From assembly GCA_016198045.1 (NCBI GenBank), contig JACQJI010000013.1:1-21177 (forward strand): a stretch of 21,177 nucleotides of DNA, read 5' to 3'. A program made the translations under genes and the position numbers. Below the pieces are notes generated by a model, which was given only the letters and a program-made list of their open reading frames with translations, was not told where the DNA came from and did no database searches. The DNA is from Candidatus Doudnabacteria bacterium (lineage in GTDB: Bacteria > Patescibacteriota > Doudnabacteria > UBA920 > O2-02-FULL-48-8). Below, piece by piece: positions 14,453 through 20,897 of this stretch. Within the stretch, counting starts at the first letter, position 1. Each line of letters starts with the position of its first letter.

Positions 14453-15556
14453 ATGAATCAAACGCAGACAACTGATTACCAAACGATGCAGGAGTTGCTG
14501 GCGGCTGCCGACGCTGAAATCAAAATGCCGAAAGTCGGCGACGTCCTGGAAGGATCGATTTTGTCAGTGGGCAAAAACGAAGTTTATCTCGATATTGAGG
14601 GCATCGGTTTGGGTGTGGTCCGGGGCCGGGAGCTCTATGATGAGTCGGTTCACCTTTCCAGCTTAAAAGTTGGCGATAAGGTTTTTGCTTCAGTGATAGA
14701 TGCCGAGAACAAAGATGGGAATATCGAACTGTCTTTTCGGCAGGCCGGACAGGAGCGCGTCTGGCAGACGCTGACGGAGCGCATGAAAAATAAAGAAATC
14801 ATCAAAACCAAAATTTTGGATGCCAACAAAGGCGGCTTGATGGTTGAGATCAACGGCGCGGTCGGATTTTTGCCGGTTTCGCAACTGGCTACTGAGCATT
14901 ATCCTCGAGTGGAAGAAGGAGATAAGAATAAAATTTTGGAGGTGCTTAAAAGCTATGTCGGACAGATATTTGATGTCCAAATTATCACCGCGTCAGCCGA
15001 GGACGAGAAACTGATTGTCTCGGAGAAAGCCGTGCATGAAGACGCCCTGAAAGAAAAAATTGGGAAGCTGAAAATCGGAGACCTAGTGGAAGGCGAGGTT
15101 ACCGGGATTGTCGACTTCGGAATCTTCATGAAGTTCGGCGACGGACTGGAAGGACTGGTCCACATCTCAGAATTGTCTTGGAACCGAATTGACCACCCAA
15201 AGGATTATTATAAAGTCGGCCAAAAAGTCAAAGCGCAAATCATTTCCATCGAAAAAGATCGGGTTTCTTTGTCGATCAAGCGTTTGGAACCAGACCCTTG
15301 GCTTGATCTGATCAAAAAGTACCAAGTGGGCCAGATGGTCCAAGGCAAAATAGTGCGGCTCATGCCGTTTGGAGCTTTCGTGGAAGTCGAACCTAATATT
15401 TTTGGGCTGGTCCATTCAGTAGAGCTATCAAACGAAGAAGTCAAAGATCCTTCAGAAGTAGTCAAAATCGACGAGGTCAGAGAATTCAAAATTATATCAA
15501 TTGAGCCTGCGGAACACAGGCTCGGGCTTTCACTGCGGACAGTGACTAAAGAGTAA
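14453..15556 (+). CDS. rpsA: 30S ribosomal protein S1 (four S1 domains)
   Basis: S1 binds mRNA on the small ribosomal subunit and helps initiation, especially on mRNAs with weak ribosome-binding sites. The 367 aa product has four S1/OB domains, at about 27-95, 112-190, 207-277 and 293-362. Domain 3 (GDLVEGEVTGIVDFGIFMKF, GLVHISELS) and domain 4 (VQGKIVRLMPFGAFVEVEP) are the most typical. E. coli S1 has six domains, and four are common in Gram-positive-like S1. I start at ATG 14453. An in-frame TTG at 14414 is the -35 box itself. The last codons are followed by a hairpin terminator. The predicted mRNA leader is about 4 nt with no usable Shine-Dalgarno. Confidence 0.92.
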   Translation: MNQTQTTDYQTMQELLAAADAEIKMPKVGDVLEGSILSVGKNEVYLDIEGIGLGVVRGRELYDESVHLSSLKVGDKVFASVIDAENKDGNIELSFRQAGQERVWQTLTERMKNKEIIKTKILDANKGGLMVEINGAVGFLPVSQLATEHYPRVEEGDKNKILEVLKSYVGQIFDVQIITASAEDEKLIVSEKAVHEDALKEKIGKLKIGDLVEGEVTGIVDFGIFMKFGDGLEGLVHISELSWNRIDHPKDYYKVGQKVKAQIISIEKDRVSLSIKRLEPDPWLDLIKKYQVGQMVQGKIVRLMPFGAFVEVEPNIFGLVHSVELSNEEVKDPSEVVKIDEVREFKIISIEPAEHRLGLSLRTVTKE

Positions 15557-15564
15557 ACAGTAAT

Positions 15565-15594
15565 CAAAACCCCCGAAAATTCTCGGGGGTTTTG
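15565..15594. terminator. Bidirectional terminator, rpsA / lysozyme-like gene
   Basis: Twelve-bp arms caaaacccccga (15565-15576) and tcgggggttttg (15583-15594) surround a 6 nt loop. A-rich and T-rich edges on both sides make it suitable for either strand. The convergent genes end at 15556 and 15595, so they share it. Confidence 0.9.
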
Positions 15595-16263
15595 TTATTC
15601 TATATTGTTTTCTATGGCTACCAGGTCTTTGTACACAGCTTCGTTATTGGCCAGCCAATGCTCGGCTGCGGGCTGTTTGTAAAGCCCATTCATATTCTCA
15701 AAGCTCATCTTCGAATATTTGACGTTCGAGCGTTTAGGGTGGGTTTCCAAAAATTTGTCCATGGCAATCACCCCTTCGTGCAAATTGGTCCCGAAGTTCC
15801 AAAGTTCGGATCCGCCCACCCCCCAACAGTTGGCAGTTCCAACTGGGTATTTGCGGCAAAACGAACTTTCTGCTGCGGCCAGCGCGACCACTTTCTTCCA
15901 ATTTTTGAGATTGACCAGGGTCGAGGCAACATCGGCCAGAGGAGAATTATAAGCATTTAAGTATTTCTCCAATTTGAGAGTGAGTTGCCGTTTTTGATCC
16001 AATTCTTTTTGGAGTTGAGCTTCGGCAAATTTCTGCTTTACTTCGACCGAAAGCTCTGAGATGAAAGTTTCGTGGTCCCCAATCATAAAAACAAGACCGC
16101 TGGCAGAGTCGGTCTTTTCTTCGGCTAAAGTTTGGTGAGGGACAGCTAAGCTGATAAAGCTCGTGATTAGCAACAAGATAATCAGTTTGTGCCATTGCGA
16201 CAGCTTATCGTAAGAAGCTTTTAGCGGTTTGATTTTTGGTCTGATAACTTGCAGGACATCCAT
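15595..16263 (-). CDS. Exported lysozyme-like protein 1
   Basis: The 222 aa product has a basic N-terminus, a hydrophobic signal or anchor (about 26-42, LIILLLITSFISLAV) with a possible signal-peptidase site after ...HQTLA (43-47), a charged, coiled-coil-like stretch (about 70-103), and a C-terminal domain (about 110-222) with AAAESSFCRK (129-138), NCWGVGG (145-151) and LWNFGT (154-159). This resembles lysozyme/transglycosylase-like domains, with E132 as candidate catalytic acid and C136/C146 as a possible disulphide. The likely role is peptidoglycan cleavage outside the cell; this is inferred from motif shape, not proven. I prefer ATG 16263 over TTG 16305, which would add 14 residues ahead of the signal. 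It converges on rpsA with a shared terminator. Confidence 0.65.
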   Translation of the reverse strand: MDVLQVIRPKIKPLKASYDKLSQWHKLIILLLITSFISLAVPHQTLAEEKTDSASGLVFMIGDHETFISELSVEVKQKFAEAQLQKELDQKRQLTLKLEKYLNAYNSPLADVASTLVNLKNWKKVVALAAAESSFCRKYPVGTANCWGVGGSELWNFGTNLHEGVIAMDKFLETHPKRSNVKYSKMSFENMNGLYKQPAAEHWLANNEAVYKDLVAIENNIE

Positions 16264-16325
16264 AAATTCAGACCCAAGCTTACCAAAAAAATTTAGCCAG
16301 GTCAATTCTTAGGGTGTGGAAAATC

Positions 16326-16334
16326 TGTTATAAT
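16326..16334 (+). promoter_or_regulatory. Promoter for tRNA-Cys / tRNA-Leu / pyr genes
   Basis: TGTTATAAT (16326-16334) is a perfect extended -10. A weak -35-like ttctta is 17 nt upstream. The predicted start is about 19 nt before mature tRNA-Cys. No other good promoter is seen before prs, so it may drive the tRNAs and the prs-pyrEFD genes together. Confidence 0.65.
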
Positions 16335-16359
16335 TGAAGTATACTAACTTAGTTTCTAT

Positions 16360-16434
16360 GGCCTGGTAGCCAAGGGGTAAGGCAGGAGTCTGCAAAACTC
16401 TTATACGCGGGTTCGAGTCCCGCCCAGGCCTCCA
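16360..16434 (+). tRNA. tRNA-Cys (GCA)
   Basis: The cloverleaf is intact: acceptor ggcctgg (16360-16366) with ccaggcc (16424-16430), anticodon stem ggagt/actct with loop ctgcaaa (anticodon GCA at 16392-16394), and T arm gcggg-ttcgagt-cccgc. CCA is encoded (16432-16434). It is the first gene after an extended -10 promoter. Confidence 0.96.
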
Positions 16435-16450
16435 GAACGTCAGACGTTCT
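16434..16450 (+). other. Hairpin between tRNA-Cys and tRNA-Leu
   Basis: agaacgt (16434-16440) and acgttct (16444-16450) form a 7 bp stem with loop cag. It starts at the last A of the tRNA-Cys CCA. No T run follows. It probably keeps the spacer folded for tRNA processing, or is a partial terminator between the two tRNAs. Confidence 0.5.
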
Positions 16451-16461
16451 CCAAATCACAT

Positions 16462-16548
16462 GCCCAGGTGGCGGAACTGCAATACGCATGAGACTTAAAA
16501 TCTCAGGCCCGAAAGGGATTGAGGGTTGGAATCCCTCCCTGGGCACCA
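16462..16548 (+). tRNA. tRNA-Leu (UAA)
   Basis: This is a long-variable-arm (class II) tRNA: acceptor gcccagg (16462-16468) with cctgggc (16538-16544), anticodon stem tgaga/tctca with loop cttaaaa (anticodon TAA at 16496-16498), variable arm ggcccgaaaggg, and T arm gaggg-ttggaat-ccctc. The T loop has TTGG rather than the usual TTCG. CCA is encoded (16546-16548). The prs ATG begins at 16551, only 2 nt after CCA. Confidence 0.95.
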
Positions 16549-16550
16549 AA

Positions 16551-17399
16551 ATGATTAAACTTGTCTCCCCAAATTTTTCTGACTTGTTTGAACCGAATAT
16601 AGAAATCGGGAAGTTTCCAGATGGCAACACCCACATCCGAATTCCAGATATCAAGGCATGCGCGGGCAAAGAAGTATTACTTTTTCACAGGCTGTATCCT
16701 GACCAGAATACAGCTTTTTTTGAACTACTGTTAATTTTGGAAGCCCTCAAAGAAATCAAAGCCCAAGTTACTTTGGTAGCCCCTTATCTTCCCTACGCCC
16801 GACATGACAAAGCTCTTCTGGAAGGCGAAATTACCAGCGCTCAAGTTACGTGCAATCTTATCGCTCGGGCGGGATGCGATAAACTGATAACTTTTGATTG
16901 TCATTTCTTCGATGAAGAGAGAGAAATGCAATTCGGAGACCTTTTGATCCAAAACCTCTCCATGGGCAATGAGCTGATTGCTTACGCTAGGCAGATTTTT
17001 GGCAGTGAGAAATTCGAGATCGTCGGTCTGGACAAAGGTGCGGCCTATCTGGTCAAGGATCATGGCAATCAATATCTCAAAAAGAGCCGCAAAGCTTATG
17101 AAGGAGACAAAGTCGGTTACCGCCACATCGAAGAAATGACTGTTGATTTTGACGTTGCTGGCCGGAATGTTTTGCTGATTGATGATATGATAAGCACAGG
17201 CTCGACCATGATTAAAGGGATTGAGAAGATCAAAGAGGCGAGCGCTAGTCAGATAGTAGTTGCCGCCGTCCATGGATTATTTTTAGCTGATTCCAAAGAG
17301 CAAATTTCTAATTTGGTTGAAGCTGTGTTTTCAACCGACACGGTGCTTTCTTCTCTAGCTAGCGTTTCAATTAACAATAAATTGAATCAGTTGGCATGA
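16551..17399 (+). CDS. prs: Ribose-phosphate pyrophosphokinase, archaeal-type
   Basis: It makes PRPP from ribose 5-phosphate and ATP, supplying the next gene, pyrE. The 282 aa product is shorter than the usual bacterial enzyme (about 310 aa) and reads like archaeal Prs: KFPDGNTHIRI (21-31), PYLPYARHDK (78-87), FDCH (115-118), DKGA (161-164), KKSRKAYEGDKV (177-188, flexible-loop lysine and arginine) and the PRPP motif LLIDDMISTGSTM (208-220). I start at ATG 16551. The frame stays open upstream to an ATG inside tRNA-Leu, which is spurious. The start codon is 2 nt after the tRNA CCA, with no Shine-Dalgarno. The stop overlaps pyrE in an ATGA arrangement. Confidence 0.92.
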   Translation: MIKLVSPNFSDLFEPNIEIGKFPDGNTHIRIPDIKACAGKEVLLFHRLYPDQNTAFFELLLILEALKEIKAQVTLVAPYLPYARHDKALLEGEITSAQVTCNLIARAGCDKLITFDCHFFDEEREMQFGDLLIQNLSMGNELIAYARQIFGSEKFEIVGLDKGAAYLVKDHGNQYLKKSRKAYEGDKVGYRHIEEMTVDFDVAGRNVLLIDDMISTGSTMIKGIEKIKEASASQIVVAAVHGLFLADSKEQISNLVEAVFSTDTVLSSLASVSINNKLNQLA

Positions 17400-18031
17400 A
17401 CAACGAAGTTATTGAAATTCTAAAACAAACCGGGGCGCTTTTGACTGGACACTTTGTCGGCACCTCTGGCAGACACATTGATACCTATGTCAACAAAGAC
17501 GCTTTATATATGCACCCCAAACAAGCCTCCAGGATTTGCAGACTAATGGCAGAGGAAGCTAAAAGTTTTGATGTCGATGTTGTGGTTGGTCCAGCTCTTG
17601 GTGGAATAGTTTTGTCTCAATGGACCGCGTATCATTTGTCGGAAATAAAAAACAAAGATATTTTGGCTATTTACACGGAGAAGACTCCTGAAGGTGGACA
17701 GAAATTTATGCGCGGTTACGACAAAGTCGTGAAGTTGCAAAATGTTCTGATTGTCGAAGACGCTCCGACTACCGGGATTTCGGCTAAGAAAGTCGTTGAT
17801 GCGGTCATCGCTGCCGGTGGTAAGGTAGTGGCGGTAAGTGTGATGGTTAATAAGGATCCCAAAAATGTCAATTCGGAATTTTTTGGTGCTCCTTTCCTGC
17901 CGCTCATAGAGTTCGAAATTCAATCTTATGAAGACGCGGATTGCTTGCTGTGTAAAAAAAATATACCGATAAATACCACAGTGGGACATGGTAAAAAATA
18001 TCTGGAGATGAAGAATGCAAGGGGTCAATAA
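17396..18031 (+). CDS. pyrE: Orotate phosphoribosyltransferase
   Basis: PyrE joins orotate and PRPP to give orotidine 5'-phosphate. The 211 aa product has the orotate-site segment GALLTGHFVGTSGRHIDTY (13-31), GPALGGIVLS (65-74) and the PRPP-binding motif VLIVEDAPTTGIS (117-129). The C-terminus carries a cysteine pair, CLLC (183-186), followed by PINTTVGHGKKY (191-202), an extension not found in E. coli PyrE. It could bind a metal, and its role is unknown. The gene is sandwiched between the PRPP-making enzyme (4 nt overlap) and pyrF (17 nt overlap), which supports the assignment over other phosphoribosyltransferases. Confidence 0.9.
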   Translation: MNNEVIEILKQTGALLTGHFVGTSGRHIDTYVNKDALYMHPKQASRICRLMAEEAKSFDVDVVVGPALGGIVLSQWTAYHLSEIKNKDILAIYTEKTPEGGQKFMRGYDKVVKLQNVLIVEDAPTTGISAKKVVDAVIAAGGKVVAVSVMVNKDPKNVNSEFFGAPFLPLIEFEIQSYEDADCLLCKKNIPINTTVGHGKKYLEMKNARGQ

Positions 18032-18818
18032 ATACAATTCCAGGGCAGATAAGTCTCAATCCCTCCTTTGTGTCGGTTTAGATTCGGATTTTGAAAAACT
18101 GCCGTCGAAATTTAAAAAGTTAAAAAACCCGCAATTTGAATTTAACAAATGGATTATTGATGAGACTGCCGAATTTTCTGCCGCATTTAAGGCAAACTCG
18201 GCTTTTTATGAAGCGCGGGGAGATCAAGGTTTGCGGGAATTGAAAATGACAATCGACTATTTGCGCGCTAACCATAGCGATATTTTTACCATTCTCGACG
18301 CCAAGCGCGCTGACATCGGTAACACCAACAGTGGTTATGTCAGAGCTATTTTTGATTGGTTGGGATTTGATGCGGTAACACTGCATCCGTATCTTGGCAA
18401 AGAAGCGTTGCAACCCTTTTTGGACCGTTCTGATAAGGTCTCTATTGTCCTTTGCCGGACTTCTAATCCAGGAGCGATCGAATTTCAAGATCTTGAAATT
18501 GGAGGCAGAAAATTTTGGCAAGTCATTGCGGAAAAAGTTTCCCGGGACTGGAATGAAAAAAAGAATTGTATGTTGATGGTCGGCGCGACTTATCCTGATG
18601 ATATGAAAATTGTGAGAAACATTGCAGGCGATATGACTTTTCTTGTGCCCGGCATCGGCTCCCAAGGCGGCGAGGTGGAAGCCACAGTTAAAGCCGGTCT
18701 TAATTCCCAAAACAAGGGTTTGATCATTAACTCTTCCCGCGGGATTATTTTCTCAGAAGATCCTAAAACAGAAGCGAAAAAGTTGCGGGACGAAATTAAT
18801 AAATATCGGAATGTATAA
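18015..18818 (+). CDS. pyrF: Orotidine 5'-phosphate decarboxylase (type 2)
   Basis: PyrF decarboxylates OMP to UMP. The 267 aa product has LLCVGLDSD (17-25), FKANSAFYE (58-66, substrate lysine K59), the catalytic ILDAKRADIGNT (93-104, K97 and D100), and the phosphate-binding end LVPGIGSQGGEV with INSSRGI. These features and the length mark the type 2 (mycobacterial-like) subfamily. A ggag ribosome-binding sequence precedes the ATG. The first 17 nt overlap pyrE, and the last 8 nt overlap pyrD. Confidence 0.96.
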   Translation: MQGVNKYNSRADKSQSLLCVGLDSDFEKLPSKFKKLKNPQFEFNKWIIDETAEFSAAFKANSAFYEARGDQGLRELKMTIDYLRANHSDIFTILDAKRADIGNTNSGYVRAIFDWLGFDAVTLHPYLGKEALQPFLDRSDKVSIVLCRTSNPGAIEFQDLEIGGRKFWQVIAEKVSRDWNEKKNCMLMVGATYPDDMKIVRNIAGDMTFLVPGIGSQGGEVEATVKAGLNSQNKGLIINSSRGIIFSEDPKTEAKKLRDEINKYRNV

Positions 18819-19887
18819 AAGATTAATCCGGCCAATTTTGTTTCAGATCGAGCCCGAGAACATTTACGATGCAGTTGCCGCCATTTGTAAAACTTTGACC
18901 CCATTTACCGGCTTGGTCAATCAAGTGTTTGGCTATGAGCACCCCATGCTGGAAACTGAAGTCTTTGGGCTGAAATTCAAAAATCCGGTGGGACTGGCTC
19001 CCGGTTATGACAAATCCGGATCTTTCAGCAGATTCTTAAGCGGTTTGGGTTTTGGGTTTATAGAAGTGGGATCAGTCACACCGCTCCCACAGCCCGGGAA
19101 TCCTAAGCCGCGAATGTTTCGTCTGATTGAAGATGAGGCAATTATCAATCGCATGGGATTCAACAGCAGCGGAATGGCCGCGGTTGCGGAAAATTTAAAA
19201 AAACTTCAGAAGCGCAATTTTATCCTCGGTGTTAATTTAGGGAAAAACAAAAATACTCCTAATGAAGAAGCTTACAAGGACTATCTTGCCGGTTTTGAAA
19301 GATTAGCGCCGCTGGCCGATTTTGTAGTCGTCAATGTCAGCTCGCCCAATACCCCAGGCCTGCGGCAGCTGCAGGACAAGGGCCCGCTTTTGGAAATGTT
19401 CCAAGCCCTGCAGGCGGCAAACCAAAGATTGGTAAATCCCAAACCCTTGCTTTTGAAAATTGCGCCTGATTTAACAGACAAACAGCTTGATGATATAGTC
19501 GCGATTGCTCTACAGACCAAAATTGCCGGTCTCATCATGGCCAATACCACAATTGCTCGTGAGGGTTTGGTTAGCGCACAGGCCAAAATCGCGCAAATTG
19601 GTGAGGGAGGATTAAGCGGCCGACCTCTTAGAAAGAGGGCTACACAACTGATTAGCCACCTCTATCGACAACTCCGCGGCCAGATCCCCATAATTGGCGT
19701 AGGCGGGATTTTTTCTGCCTCTGATGCCTACGAGAAGATCAGGGCTGGCGCTAATCTCATAGAAATCTACACCGGCATGGTTTATGAGGGTCCACTGCTG
19801 GTAAAAAAGATAAATCAGGGATTGGTCAACCTCCTCAAGCGCGACGGTTTTGCAAATGTTAGCCAGGCGGTTGGCAAACCATTTTAA
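18811..19887 (+). CDS. pyrD: Dihydroorotate dehydrogenase, class 2 (quinone-linked)
   Basis: PyrD oxidises dihydroorotate to orotate with FMN. The 358 aa product has the N-terminal helical segment typical of the membrane-associated class 2 enzyme (about 1-45), then the barrel with NPVGLAPGYDKSG (58-70), EVGSVTPLPQPGNPKPR (85-101), NRMGFNS (113-119), VNVSSPNTPGLR (174-185, catalytic serine likely S178) and IGVGGI near the end. Class 2 enzymes pass electrons to quinone, which implies some membrane quinone or an alternative acceptor. It ends the prs-pyrEFD operon in front of a shared hairpin terminator. Confidence 0.95.
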   Translation: MYKRLIRPILFQIEPENIYDAVAAICKTLTPFTGLVNQVFGYEHPMLETEVFGLKFKNPVGLAPGYDKSGSFSRFLSGLGFGFIEVGSVTPLPQPGNPKPRMFRLIEDEAIINRMGFNSSGMAAVAENLKKLQKRNFILGVNLGKNKNTPNEEAYKDYLAGFERLAPLADFVVVNVSSPNTPGLRQLQDKGPLLEMFQALQAANQRLVNPKPLLLKIAPDLTDKQLDDIVAIALQTKIAGLIMANTTIAREGLVSAQAKIAQIGEGGLSGRPLRKRATQLISHLYRQLRGQIPIIGVGGIFSASDAYEKIRAGANLIEIYTGMVYEGPLLVKKINQGLVNLLKRDGFANVSQAVGKPF

Positions 19888-19910
19888 AACCCCGACTATG
19901 AGTCGGGGTT
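19888..19910. terminator. Shared terminator, pyrD / lysozyme-like gene 2
   Basis: Ten-bp perfect arms aaccccgact (19888-19897) and agtcggggtt (19901-19910) surround loop atg. On the minus strand it is followed by ttttaaaat, so it works best leftward. It fills the whole gap between the two convergent stop codons (19885-19887 and 19909-19911). Confidence 0.85.
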
Positions 19911-20511
19911 AGTTGATGTACTTGAGATGTTTTTTGTAGCGACCGGTGGTATAAGCTACCCAAGGGCTGAATCCCCGAGCTTCGTATTTCCGCAATGCGA
20001 TGTCGAGGTTAAATTTACAGTCCCGCAACTGGTCGAGCGTATACGGAGAACTTTTGGACCAGTTGATTTGGGCCAGTCCCACGTCGATTGAGCCGTTTCG
20101 GTTGAGACCCCGGTTGTCACGAGTACATTCGTGCGTGCCGTTTTCGGCTTTCAGGATGGCGATAAAGGTTTTGCATTTATCTCCAAGTTTGGGACAGACA
20201 TAAGCCTTAATCGAAGGCTCTTGCATGTAAACTTTACCAGTCTCGGGATTAGTTTCAATTTTAATTGGATCTTCTTCGATGACTATTGGTACGGCTTCCA
20301 CTTCTGGTTTTTGGGTGAGAATAGGAATCTTCGGAAAATTTTTGATTTCAAATATGAGCGGAGTTTTGTTTTCCATCTGCGCAATTAAGCCAGACAGTCC
20401 TTCATAAGCGTATGCTCCTGCTGGGAAAGAAAAGAGAGTTAACCCAGTAAGGATGCTGATCAGAATGCTCTGTTCAGCCACGCTTAGGCGGTGAGCAAAA
20501 CGTGCTCTCAT
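19909..20511 (-). CDS. Exported lysozyme/transglycosylase-like protein 2
   Basis: The 200 aa product has a signal peptide (about 15-36, SILISILTGLTLFSFPAGAYA), a linker rich in P, E, I and V (about 38-100), and a C-terminal domain (about 105-200) like a lytic transglycosylase/lysozyme: IAILKAENGTHE (117-128, with E123 the candidate catalytic acid), GSIDVGLAQIN (139-149) and FNLDIALRKYEARGFSPWVAY. Cysteines around YVCPKLGDKC and HEC may form disulphides, suiting an exported protein. A clear ribosome-binding sequence (aggag) lies 6 nt before the ATG, unlike the short-leader genes. The likely role is cell-wall remodelling, or attack on a neighbouring cell's wall; which one is unknown. Confidence 0.75.
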   Translation of the reverse strand: MRARFAHRLSVAEQSILISILTGLTLFSFPAGAYAYEGLSGLIAQMENKTPLIFEIKNFPKIPILTQKPEVEAVPIVIEEDPIKIETNPETGKVYMQEPSIKAYVCPKLGDKCKTFIAILKAENGTHECTRDNRGLNRNGSIDVGLAQINWSKSSPYTLDQLRDCKFNLDIALRKYEARGFSPWVAYTTGRYKKHLKYIN

Positions 20512-20591
20512 TGAAACTCCTAAGCCTTGATTGCACTTACTCCTGTGGTCAGCACAACAAGGTTAGTTTTGACCTTTATATAAAGAACAAT

Positions 20592-20651
20592 GTTGCGTAG
20601 GCGGATGTTGCCTGCCCCCGCCTACCACGAGGGTAGGACGGGGTACGCAAC
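20592..20651. repeat. Cloverleaf-like inverted repeat element
   Basis: Outer arms gttgcgta (20592-20599) and tacgcaac (20644-20651) enclose cctacc / ggtagg (20621-20637) extended by cccc / gggg, and a competing pair gtaggcgg (20597-20604) / ccgcctac (20618-20625). These stems cannot all form together. The 60 nt block lies in a gene-free stretch (20512-20728) and looks like a dispersed palindromic repeat (REP/MITE-like) or a leader RNA. I see no coding capacity. Confidence 0.6.
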
Positions 20652-20678
20652 TGTATAGGTTAGCATAAAATAGGCCTC

Positions 20679-20707
20679 TTGTCAAGGCTTGTCTGGCGTG
20701 TTAAAAT
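20679..20707 (+). promoter_or_regulatory. Promoter for tRNA-Leu(GAG) / tRNA-Val / FNR-like gene
   Basis: -35 TTGTCA (20679-20684), 17 nt spacer, -10 TAAAAT (20702-20707) preceded by TGT (extended). The predicted start is about 15 nt before the mature tRNA 5' end. No promoter is visible between the tRNAs and the following protein gene. Confidence 0.65.
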
Positions 20708-20728
20708 TTTCTAGCTTATAGATTTTTT

Positions 20729-20811
20729 GGGGACGTGGCGGAATTGGTATACGCTTACGCTTGAGGTGCGTACGCCTTTATGGCTTGAGGGTTCGAATCC
20801 CTCCGTCCGCA
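20729..20811 (+). tRNA. tRNA-Leu (GAG)
   Basis: This is a class II tRNA with anticodon stem tacgc/gcgta and loop ttgaggt (anticodon GAG at 20763-20765), a long variable arm and T arm gaggg-ttcgaat-ccctc. The acceptor strands ggggacg (20729-20735) and cgtccgc (20804-20810) pair except for a G:G mismatch at position 2:71. CCA is not encoded (the discriminator A is followed by ttt). Confidence 0.92.
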
Positions 20812-20821
20812 TTTATAAACT

Positions 20822-20894
20822 GGGCGCTTGGCGCAGTGGCTAGCGCGACTCGTTTACACCGAGTAGGTCGGAGGTTCGAATCCTCCAGCGCCCA
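20822..20894 (+). tRNA. tRNA-Val (UAC)
   Basis: The cloverleaf is intact: acceptor gggcgct with agcgccc, anticodon stem actcg/cgagt with loop tttacac (anticodon TAC at 20855-20857), and T arm ggagg-ttcgaat-cctcc. CCA is not encoded. The next protein gene starts at 20898, just 3 nt after the discriminator base. Confidence 0.96.
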
Positions 20895-20897
20895 TTA

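Noticed and set aside
16264..16305. TTG-started extension of lysozyme-like protein 1
   Set aside because: It would place 14 residues before the usual basic start and signal; an ATG at 16263 gives a normal export signal.
16488..16550. N-terminal extension of prs
   Set aside because: The upstream ATG lies in the anticodon arm of tRNA-Leu; the family N-terminus begins at 16551.
16731..17273. 180-codon open frame on the minus strand
   Set aside because: It is antisense to prs, with no recognisable features.
18120..18710. 196-codon open frame on the minus strand
   Set aside because: It is fully antisense to pyrF, whose catalytic motifs are clear; no motif or start signal supports it.
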